A DNA stretch of 64,000 bases, from assembly GCA_964057225.1 (NCBI GenBank), contig OZ059900.1, positions 24,939,638-25,003,637 on the forward strand, written 5' to 3'. The DNA comes from Auanema rhodensis. Taxonomy: Eukaryota > Nematoda > Chromadorea > Rhabditida > Rhabditidae. Both the position numbers and the translations under genes were made by a program. The notes under the pieces are model-generated. The model worked only from the letters and a program-made list of their open reading frames with translations. It was not told the DNA's origin and ran no database searches. Positions 41,561 to 50,979 of the stretch are shown here, in pieces (the first letter of the stretch is position 1; the number at the start of each line of letters is the position of its first letter).

Positions 41561-44500
41561 TTTTCCAGCATAATAAAATATTTCTCATGGGAAATACTGT
41601 GTTTTTGTATTTTTCTAGTGTTCAGCATGTAAAATGCTTCATTTTAGTATGTAACACGCTGAAATTCGTTGCATTTGACGACTCATATGAACAAAAATCG
41701 ATTTAATCAATATTAGCCATAAGGGGCGTGCCCTCAGAATATGCTAATTTCCTTAATTTTCTAACCCCTGTTTTTTTGTCGTGAAAGTGGAACTAGACGT
41801 TGTACGAACAATTTTGAGCTAGGTTTCATTGACATTGCATGAGTTTGAACACATGAAATCGTAAGTCAAAACCTTGTTTACAGCGAAATTTCCAAAAACT
41901 GGTTTTCCAGCATAATAAAATATTTCTCATGGGAAATACTGTGTTTTTGTTTTTTTCTAGTGTTCAGCATGTAAAATGCTCCATTTTAGTATGTAACACG
42001 CTGAAATTCGTTGCATTTGACGACTCATATGAACAAAAATCGATTTAATCAATATTAGCCATAAGGGGCGTGCCCTCAGAATATGCTAATTTCCTTAATT
42101 TTCTAACCCCTGTTTTTTTGTCGTGAAAGTGGAACTAGACGTTGTACGAACAATTTTGAGCTAGGTTTCATTGACATTGCATGAGTTTGAACACATGAAA
42201 TCGTAAGTCAAAACCTTGTTTACAGCGAAATTTCCAAAAACTGGTTTTCCAGCATAATAAAATATTTCTCATGGGAAATACTGTGTTTTTGTATTTTTCT
42301 AGTGTTCAGCATGTAAAATGCTTCGTTTTAGTATGTAACACGCTGAAATTCGTTGCATTTGACGACTCATATGAACAAAAATCGATTTAATCAATATTAG
42401 AAATAAGGGGCGTGCCCTCAGAATATGCTAATTTCCTTAATTTTCTAACCCCTGTTTTTTTGTCGTGAAAGTGGAACTAGACGTTGTACGAACAATTTTG
42501 AGCTAGGTTTCATTGACATTGCATGAGTTTGAACACATGAAATCGTAAGTCAAAACCTTGTTTACAGCGAAATTTCCAAAAACTGTTTTCCAGCATAATA
42601 AAATATTTCTCATGGGAAAAACTGTGTTTTTGTATTTTTCTAGTGTTCAGCATGTAAAATGCTTCATTTTAGTATGTAACACGCTGAAATTCGTTGCATT
42701 TGACGACTCATATGAACAAAAATCGATTTAATCAATATTAGCCATAAGGGGCGTGCCCTCAGAATATGCTAATTTCCTTAATTTTCTAACCCCTGTTTTT
42801 TTGTCGTGAAAGTGGAACTAGACGTTGTACGAACAATTTTGAGCTAGGTTTCATTGACATTGCATGAGTTTGAACACATGAAATCGTAAGTCAAAACCTT
42901 GTTTACAGCGAAATTTCCAAAAACTGGTTTTCCAGCATAATAAAATATTTCTAATGGGAAATACTGTGTTTTTGTATTTTTCTAGTGTTCAGCATGTAAA
43001 ATGTTTCATTTTAGTATGTAACACGCTGAAATTCGTTGCATTTGACGACTCATATGAACAAAAATCGATTTAATCAATATTAGCCATAAGGGGCGTGCCC
43101 TCAGAATATGCTAATTTCCTTAATTTTCTAACCCCTGTTTTTTCGTCGTGAAAGTGGAACTAGACGTTGTACAAACAATTTTGAGCTAGGTTTCATTGAC
43201 ATTGCATGAGTTTGAACACATGAAATCGTAAGTCAAAACCTTGTTTACAGCGAAATTTCCAAAAACTGGTTTTCCAACATAATAAAATATTTCTCATGGG
43301 AAAAACTGTGTTTTTGTATTTTTCTAGTGTTCAGCATGTAAAATGCTTCATTTTAGTATGTAACACGCTGAAATTCGTTGCGTTTGACGACTCATATGAA
43401 CAAAAATCGATTTAATCAATATTAGAAATAAGGGGCGTGCCCTCAGAATATGCTAATTTCCTTAATTTTCTAACCCCTGTTTTTTTGTCGTGAAAGTGGA
43501 ACTAGACGTTGTACGAACAATTTTGAGCTAGGTTTCATTGACATTGCATGAGTTTGAACACATGAAATCGTAAGTCAAAACCTTGTTTACAGCGAAATTT
43601 CCAAAAACTGTTTTCCAGCATAATAAAATATTTCTCATGGGAAAAACTGTGTTTTTGTATTTTTCTAGTGTTCAGCATGTAAAATGCTTCATTTTAGTAT
43701 GTAACACGCTGAAATTCGTTGCATTTGACGACTCATATGAACAAAAATCGATTTAATCAATATTAGCCATAAGGGGCGTGCCCTCAGAATATGCTAATTT
43801 CCTTAATTTTCTAACCCCTGTTTTTTTGTCGTGAAAGTGGAACTAGACGTTGTACGAACAATTTTGAGCTAGGTTTCATTGACATTGCATGAGTTTGAAC
43901 ACATGAAATCGTAAGTCAAAACCTTGTTTACAGCGAAATTTCCAAAAACTGGTTTTCCAGCATAATAAAATATTTCTAATGGGAAATACTGTGTTTTTGT
44001 ATTTTTCTAGTGTTCAGCATGTAAAATGTTTCATTTTAGTATGTAACACGCTGAAATTCGTTGCATTTGACGACTCATATGAACAAAAATCGATTTAATC
44101 AATATTAGCCATAAGGGGCGTGCCCTCAGAATATGCTAATTTCCTTAATTTTCTAACCCCTGTTTTTTCGTCGTGAAAGTGGAACTAGACGTTGTACAAA
44201 CAATTTTGAGCTAGGTTTCATTGACATTGCATGAGTTTGAACACATGAAATCGTAAGTCAAAACCTTGTTTACAGCGAAATTTCCAAAAACTGGTTTTCC
44301 AACATAATAAAATATTTCTCATGGGAAAAACTGTGTTTTTGTATTTTTCTAGTGTTCAGCATGTAAAATGCTTCATTTTAGTATGTAACACGCTGAAATT
44401 CGTTGCGTTTGACGACTCATATGAACAAAAATCGATTTAATCAATATTATCCATAAGGGGCGTGCCCTCAGAATGTGCTAATTTCCTTAATTTTCTAACC

Positions 44501-46330
44501 CCTGTTTTTTTGTCGTGAAAGTGGAACTAGACGTTGTACGAACAATTTTGAGCTAGGTTTCATTGACATTGCATGAGTTTGAACACATGAAATCGTAAGT
44601 CAAAACCTTGTTTACAGCGAAATTTCCAAAAACTGTTTTCCAGCATAATAAAATATTTCTCATGGGAAAAACTGTGTTTTTGTATTTTTCTAGTGTTCAG
44701 CATGTAAAATGCTTCATTTTAGTATGTAACACGCTGAAATTCGTTGCATTTGACGACTCATATGAACAAAAATCGATTTAATCAATATTAGCCATAAGGG
44801 GCGTGCCCTCAGAATATGCTAATTTCCTTAATTTTCTAACCCCTGTTTTTTTGTCGTGAAAGTGGAACTAGACGTTGTACGAACAATTTTGAGCTAGGTT
44901 TCATTGACATTGCATGAGTTTGAACACATGAAATCGTAAGTCAAAACCTTGTTTACAGCGAAAATTCCAAAAACTGGTTTTCCAGCATAATAAAATATTT
45001 CTAATGGGAAATACTGTGTTTTTGTATTTTTCTAGTGTTCAGCATGTAAAATGGTTCCATTTAGTATGTAACACGCTGAAATTCGTTGCATTTGACGACT
45101 CATATGAACAAAAATCGATTTAATCAATATTAGCCATAAGGGGCGTGCCCTCAGAATATGCTAATTTCCTTAATTTTCTAACCCCTGTTTTTTTGTCGTG
45201 AAAGTGGAACTAGACGTTGTACAAACAATTTTGAGCTAGGTTTCATTGACATTGCATGAGTTTGAACACATGAAATCGTAAGTCAAAACCTTGTTTACAG
45301 CGAAATTTCCAAAAACTGGTTTTCCAGCATAATAAAATATTTCTCATGGGAAATACTGTGTTTTTGTATTTTTCTAGTGTTCAGCATGTAAAATGCTTCA
45401 TTTTAGTATGTAACACGCTGAAATTCGTTGCATTTGACCACTCATATGAACGAAAATCGATTTAATCAATATTAGCCATAAGGGGCGTGCCCTCAGAATA
45501 TGCTAATTTCCTTAATTTTGTAACCCCTGTTTTTTTGTCGTGAAAGTGGAACTAGACGTTGTACGAACAATTTTGAGCTAGGTTTCATTGACATTGCATG
45601 AGTTTGAACACATGAAATCGTAAGTCAAAACCTTGTTTACAGCGAAATTTCCAAAAACTGGTTTTCCAGCATAATAAAATATTTCTCATGGGAAATACTG
45701 TGTTTTTGTTTTTTTCTAGTGTTCAGCATGTAAAATGCTCCATTTTAGTATGTAACACGCTGAAATTCGTTGCATTTGACGACTCATATGAACAAAAATC
45801 GATTTAATCAATATTAGCCATAAGGGGCGTGCCCTCAGAATATGCTAATTTCCTTAATTTTCTAACCCCTGTTTTTTTGTCGTGAAAGTGGAACTAGACG
45901 TTGTACGAACAATTTTGAGCTAGGTTTCATTGACATTGCATGAGTTTGAACACATGAAATCGTAAGTCAAAACCTTGTTTACAGCGAAATTTCCAAAAAC
46001 TGGTTTTCCAGCATAATAAAATATTTCTCATGGGAAATACTGTGTTTTTGTATTTTTCTAGTGTTCAGCATGTAAAATGCTTCGTTTTAGTATGTAACAC
46101 GCTGAAATTCGTTGCATTTGACGACTCATATGAACAAAAATCGATTTAATCAATATTAGAAATAAGGGGCGTGCCCTCAGAATATGCTAATTTCCTTAAT
46201 TTTCTAACCCCTGTTTTTTTGTCGTGAAAGTGGAACTAGACGTTGTACGAACAATTTTGAGCTAGGTTTCATTGACATTGCATGAGTTTGAACACATGAA
46301 ATCGTAAGTCAAAACCTTGTTTACAGCGAA
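40820..46330. repeat. Segmental duplication with 3,759-bp offset (11 monomers)
   Basis: About 40.82-42.5 kb matches 44.57-46.3 kb at offset 3,759. Shared markers are ACTGTTTTCC (near 40,876 and 44,635), GAAAATTCC (41,201 and 44,960), GTTTTTGTTTTTTTCTAG with GCTCCATTTT (41,94x and 45,70x), CTTCGTTTTAG, and TTAGAAATAAGG (aaataagg at 42,401 and 46,160). The second copy has several extra differences: GCTAAT for GTTAAT, GCATGAG for GCAGGAG, GGTTCCATTTAG, GACCACTC, GAACGAAAATCG and TTTTGTAACCCC. It is thus less exact than neighbouring duplications and may be older. Confidence 0.8.
42390..44445. repeat. Exact-looking tandem 3-monomer duplication, 1,025 bp
   Basis: About 42.39-43.42 kb is followed at once by its copy to 44.44 kb. 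Marker pairs are AAATAAGG (42,401 and 43,426), CTAATGGG (42,951 and 43,976), AAATGTTTC, and the C of TTTTTTCGTCG (43,144 and 44,169). Each unit lacks one base at ACTGTTTTCC. The third monomer of each unit is of the CCAACAT/GCGTTTGAC type otherwise seen at 34-36 kb, so the trimer is itself a mosaic. Confidence 0.88.
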
Positions 46331-46860
46331 ATTTCCAAAAACTGGTTTTCCAGCATAATAAAACATTTCTCATGGGAAATACTGTGTTTTTGTATTTTTC
46401 TAGTGTTCAGCATGTAAAATGCTTCGTTTTAGTATGTAACACGCTGAAATTCGTTGCATTTGACGACTCATATGAACAAAAATCGATTTAATCAATATTA
46501 GAAATAAGGGGCGTGCCCTCAGAATATGCTAATTTCCTTAATTTTCTAACCCCTGTTTTTTTGTCGTGAAAGTGGAACTAGACGTTGTACGAACAATTTT
46601 GAGCTAGGTTTCATTGACATTGCATGAGTTTGAACACATGAAATCGTAAGTCAAAACCTTGTTTACAGCGAAATTTCCAAAAACTGGTTTTCCAGCATAA
46701 TAAAATATTTCTCAAGGGAAATACTGTGTTTTTGTATTTTTCTAGTGTTCAGCATGTAAAATGCTTCATTTTAGTATGTAACACGCTGAAATTCGTTGCA
46801 TTTGACGACTCATATGAACAAAAATCGATTTAATCAATATTAGCCATAAGGGGCGTGCCC
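46330..46860. repeat. Short run of ordinary monomers between higher-order blocks
   Basis: These monomers carry private variants: AAACATTTCTC near 46,363, a second TTAGAAATAAGG near 46,500, CTCAAGGGAAATACTG near 46,693 (a CAAGGG copy lacking the other changes of its class), and GTGCCCACAG near 46,860. No higher-order relation was noticed, apart from the TTAGAAATAAGG monomer being duplicated next to its neighbour. It marks the left edge of the right-hand modules. Confidence 0.6.
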
Positions 46861-49586
46861 ACAGAATATGCTAATTTCCTTAATTTTCTAACCCCTGTTT
46901 TTTTGTCGTGAAAGTGGAACTAGACGTTGTACGAACAATTTTGAGCTAGGTTTCATTGACATTGCATGAGTTTGAACACATGAAATCGTAAGTCAAAACC
47001 TTGTTTACAGCGAAATTTCCAAAAACTGGTTTTCCACCATAATAAAATATTTCTCATGGGAAATACTGTGTTTTTGTATTTTTTCAGTGTTCAGCATGTA
47101 AAATGCTTCATTTTAGTATGTAACACGCTGAAATTCGTTGCATTTGACGACTCATATGAACAAAAATCGATTTAATCAATATTAGCCATAAGGGGCGTGC
47201 CCTCAGAATATGTTAATTTCCTTAATTTTCTAACCCCTGTTTTTTTGTCGTGAAAGTGGAACTAGACGTTGTACGAACAATTTTGAGCTAGGTTTCATTG
47301 ACATTGCATGAGTTTGAACACATGAAATCGTAAGTCAAAACCTTGTTTACAGCGAAATTTCCAAAAACTGGTTTTCCAGCATAATAAAATATTTCTCATG
47401 GGAAATACTGTGTTTTTGTATTTTTCTAGTGTTCAGCATGTAAAATGCTTCATTTTAGTATGTAACACGCTGAAATTCGTTGCATTTGACGACTCATATG
47501 AACAAAAATCGATTTAATCAATATTAGCCATAAGGGGCGTGCCCTCAGAATATGCTAATTTCCTTAATTTTCTAACCCCTGTTTTTTTGTCGTGAAAGTG
47601 GAACTAGACGTTGTACGAACAATTTTGAGCTAGGTTTCATTGACATTGCATGAGTTTGAACACATGAAATCGTAAGTCAAAACCTTGTTTACAGCGAAAT
47701 TTCCAAAAACTGGTGTTCCAGCATAATAAAATATTTCTCATGGGAAATACTGTGTTTTTGTATTTTTTTAGTGTTCAGCATGTAAAATGCGTCATTTTAG
47801 TATGTAAAACGCTGAAATTCGTTGCATTTGACGACTCATATGAACAAAAATCGATTTTATCAATATTAGCCATAAGGGGCGTGCCCTCAGAATATGCTAA
47901 TTTCCTTAATTTTCTAACCCCTGTTTTTTTGTCGTGAAAGTGGAACTAGACGTTGTACGAACAATTTTGAGCTAGGTTTCATTGACATTGCATGAGTTTG
48001 AACACATGAAATCGTAAGTCAAAACCTTGTTTACAGCGAAATTTCCAAAAACTGGTTTTCCAGCATAATAAAATATTTCTCATGGGAAATACTGTGTTTT
48101 TGTATTTTTCTAGTGTTCAGCATGTAAAATGCTTCATTTTAGTATGTAACACGCTGAAATTCGTTGCATTTGACGACTCATATGAACAAAAATCGATTTA
48201 ATCAATATTAGCCATAAGGGGCGTGCCCTCCGAATATGCTAATTTCCTCAATTTTCTAACCCCTGTTTTTTTGTCGTGAAAGTGGAACTTGACGTTGTAC
48301 GAACAATTTTGAGCTAGGTTTCATTGACATTGCATGAGTTTGAACACATGAAATCGTAAGTCAAAACCTTGTTTACAGCGAAATTTCCAAATACTGGTTT
48401 TCCAGCATAATAAAATATTTCTCATGGGAAATACAGTGTTTTTGTATTTTTTTAGTGTTCAGCATGTAAAATGCGTCATTTTAGTATGTAAAACGCTGAA
48501 ATTCGTTGCATTTGGCGACTCATATGAACAAAAATCGATTTTATCAATATTAGCCATAAGGGGCGTGCCCTCAGAATATGCTAATTTCCTTAATTTTCTA
48601 ACCCCTGTTTTTTTGTCGTGAAAGTGGAACTAGACGTTGTACGAACAATTTTGAGCTAGGTTTCATTGACATTGCATGAGTTTGAACACATGAAATCGTA
48701 AGTCAAAACCTTGTTTACAGCGAAATTTCCAAATACTGGTTTTCCAGCATAATAAAATATTTCTCATGGGAAATACAGTGTTTTTGTATTTTTTTAGTGT
48801 TCAGCATGTAAAATGCGTCATTTTAGTATGTAAAACGCTGAAATTCGTTGCATTTGGCGACTCATATGAACAAAAATCGATTTTATCAATATTAGCCATA
48901 AGGGGCGTGCCCTCAGAATATGCTAATTTCCTTAATTTTCTAACCCCTGTTTTTTTGTCGTGAAAGTGGAACTAGACGTTGTACGAACAATTTTGAGCTA
49001 GGTTTCATTGACATTGCATGAGTTTGAACACATGAAATCGTAAGTCAAAACCTTGTTTACAGCGAAATTTCCAAAAACTGGTTTTCCAGCATAATAAAAT
49101 ATTTCTCATGGGAAATACTGTGTTTTTGTATTTTTCTAGTGTTCAGCATGTAAAATGCTTCATTTTAGTATGTAACACGCTGAAATTCGTTGCATTTGAC
49201 GACTCATATGAACAAAAATCGATTTAATCAATATTAGCCATAAGGGGCGTGCCCTCAGAATATGCTAATTTCCTTAATTTTCTAACCCCTGTTTTTTTGT
49301 CGTGAAAGTGGAACTAGACGTTGTACGAACAATTTTGAGCTAGGTTTCATTGACATTGCATGAGTTTGAACACATGAAATCGTAAGTCAAAACCTTGTTT
49401 ACAGCGAAATTTCCAAAAACTGGTTTTCCAGCATAATAAAATATTTCTCATGGGAAATACTGTGTTTTTGTATTTTTCTAGTGTTCAGCATGTAAAATGC
49501 TTCATTTTAGTATGTAACACGCTGAAATTCGTTGCATTTGACGACTCATATGAACAAAAATCGATTTTATCAATATTAGCCATAAG

Positions 49587-49596
49587 GGGCGTGCCC
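49587..49596. other. GC-rich interrupted palindrome GGGC-GT-GCCC (m12-21)
   Basis: A perfect 4+4 dyad with a 2-base centre, forming the only strongly GC-rich island in an otherwise AT-rich monomer. It is kept in nearly every copy. Exceptions change one arm: AAAGGGCG near 1,035, 4,795 and 6,846; GGGGAGTG near 29.4, 32.2, 32.8, 37.3 and 38.0 kb; GGAGCG near 28.4 and 31.1 kb; GGCGGGCCC near 16.8 and 20.2 kb. It could be a dimeric protein site or simply sequence composition. Confidence 0.5.
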
Positions 49597-49761
49597 TCAG
49601 AATATGCTAATTTCCTTAATTTTCTAACCCCTGTTTTTTTGTCGTGAAAGTGGAACTAGACGTTGTACGAACAATTTTGAGCTAGGTTTCATTGACATTG
49701 CATGAGTTTGAACACATGAAATCGTAAGTCAAAACCTTGTTTACAGCGAAATTTCCAAAAA

Positions 49762-49773
49762 CTGGTTTTCCAG
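49762..49773. other. Inverted repeat CTGG-TTTT-CCAG (m187-198)
   Basis: A short perfect hairpin-capable dyad in the standard monomer. A one-base deletion (ACTGTTTTCC) shortens the left arm in 16 monomers, the first near 34,725 and the last near 63,778. In other copies the right arm is altered by CCACC (near 33.4, 38.5, 47.0, 52.5, 54.6 and 58.0 kb) or CCAAC (near 10.8, 34.4, 35.1, 35.8, 36.4, 39.5, 40.2, 43.3, 44.3 and 63.4 kb). The dyad is therefore not under strict constraint throughout the array. Confidence 0.5.
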
Positions 49774-49828
49774 CATAATAAAATATTTCTCATGGGAAAT
49801 ACTGTGTTTTTGTATTTTTCTAGTGTTC

Positions 49829-49843
49829 AGCATGTAAAATGCT
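49829..49843. other. Inverted repeat AGCAT-GTAAA-ATGCT (m254-268)
   Basis: A perfect 5+5 dyad around a 5-base loop in the commonest monomer. It lies in the most variable stretch of the unit. The right arm becomes ATGCG in the GCGTC subfamily (mostly 11.5-26.7 kb and 47.8-59.8 kb), ATACT in the ACTTCATTTAAG subfamily (only before about 8.2 kb), and ATGGT or ATGAT in others. The stem is lost in many copies, so a conserved structural role is unlikely. Confidence 0.45.
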
Positions 49844-49868
49844 TCATTTTAGTATGTAACACGCTGAA

Positions 49869-49885
49869 ATTCGTTGCATTTGACG
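49869..49885 (+). other. Partial CENP-B-box-like motif (m294-310), one per monomer
   Basis: The 17-mer ATTCGTTGCATTTGACG matches the mammalian CENP-B box core nTTCGnnnnAnnCGGGn at TTCG and the central A, but has TGAC where CGGG is expected. That is 6 of 9 core positions, with TTCGTTG identical to the human box. It recurs in almost every monomer, for example at 294-310. Variants alter the key bases in some subfamilies: GCGTTTGAC (central A to G) near 34.5, 43.4, 51.6 and 63.5 kb, TTTGTTGC near 32.8 and 37.9 kb, and TTCCTTGC near 16.7 and 20.1 kb. CENP-B-like boxes are reported in several animal satellites. Binding by any protein here is pure inference, and a 6/9 match could be chance. Confidence 0.3.
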
Positions 49886-49887
49886 AC

Positions 49888-49909
49888 TCATATGAACAAA
49901 AATCGATTT
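49888..49909. other. Adjacent palindromes TCATATGA and AAATCGATTT (m313-320, m325-334)
   Basis: Two perfect palindromes four bases apart in one of the best conserved blocks of the monomer. They contain one CATATG (NdeI) and one ATCGAT (ClaI) site per unit, so either enzyme should reduce nearly the whole array to a ladder based on 342 bp. In the TTTTATC subfamily the second palindrome grows to 12 bases (AAAATCGATTTT). A third short palindrome, GAAATTTC, sits at m173-180. Conservation of such palindromes may reflect function or simply array homogenisation. Confidence 0.6.
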
Positions 49910-50979
49910 AATCAATATTAGCCATAAGGGGCGTGCCCTCAGAATATGCTAATTTCCTTAATTTTCTAACCCCTGTTTTTTTGTCGTGAAAGTGGAACTA
50001 GACGTTGTACGAACAATTTTGAGCTAGGTTTCATTGACATTGCATGAGTTTGAACACATGAAATCGTAAGTCAAAACCTTGTTTACAGCGAAATTTCCAA
50101 AAACTGGTTTTCCAGCATAATAAAATATTTCTCATGGGAAATACTGTGTTTTTGTATTTTTCTAGTGTTCAGCATGTAAAATGCTTCATTTTAGTATGTA
50201 ACACGCTGAAATTCGTTGCATTTGACGACTCATATGAACAAAAATCGATTTAATCAATATTAGCCATAAGGGGCGTGCCCTCAGAATATGCTAATTTCCT
50301 TAATTTTCTAACCCCTGTTTTTTTGTCGTGAAAGTGGAACTAGACGTTGTACGAACAATTTTGAGCTAGGTTTCATTGACATTGCATGAGTTTGAACACA
50401 TGAAATCGTAAGTCAAAACCTTGTTTACAGCGAAATTTCCAAAAACTGGTTTTCCAGCATAATAAAATATTTCTCAAGGGAAAAACTGTGTTTTTATATT
50501 TTTCTAGTGTTCAGCATGTAAAATGCTTCATTTTGATATGTAAAACGCTGAAATTCGTTGCATTTGACGACTCATATGAACAAAAATCGATTTTATCAAT
50601 ATTAGCCATAAGGGGCGTGCCCTCAGAATATGCTAATTTCCTTAATTTTCTAACCCCTGTTTTTTTGTCGTGAAAGTGGAACTAGACGTTGTACGAACAA
50701 TTTTGAGCTAGGTTTCATTGACATTGCATGAGTTTTAACACATGAAATCGTAAGTCAAAACCTTGTTTACAGCGAAATTTCCAAAAACTGGTTTTCCAGC
50801 ATAATAAAATATTTCTCATGGGAAATACTGTGTTTTTGTATTTTTCTAGTGTTCAGCATGTAAAATGCTTCATTTTAGTATGTAACACGCTGAAATTCGT
50901 TGCATTTGACGACTCATATGAACAAAAATCGATTTAATCAATATTAGCCATAAGGGGCGTGCCCTCAGAATATGCTAAT

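Larger units (their letters stand above)
49576..49917 (+). repeat. Reference (consensus-like) 342-bp monomer
   Basis: This copy carries the commonest state at nearly every variable site, so it serves as the coordinate system for monomer positions m1-m342 used in other entries. Commonest states are CTAACCCC at m49-56, a run of seven T before GTCG, TACGAAC at m91-97, CTGGTTTTCCAG at m187-198, CATGGG at m216-221, TTCTAG at m243-248, GCTTCATTTTAG at m265-276, AACACGC at m283-289 and TTTAATC at m332-338. Variable sites cluster at m41-66, m93-94, m198-199, m215-247, m262-286 and the monomer junction. The blocks around m111-138, m165-186 and m304-334 are nearly invariant. Confidence 0.9.

Noticed and set aside
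49587-49596. GGGC-GT-GCCC followed by T-rich sequence as a bacterial-type terminator.
   Set aside because: The loop is only two bases and the T-run lies about 36 bases further on. The context is a eukaryotic-type satellite without genes.
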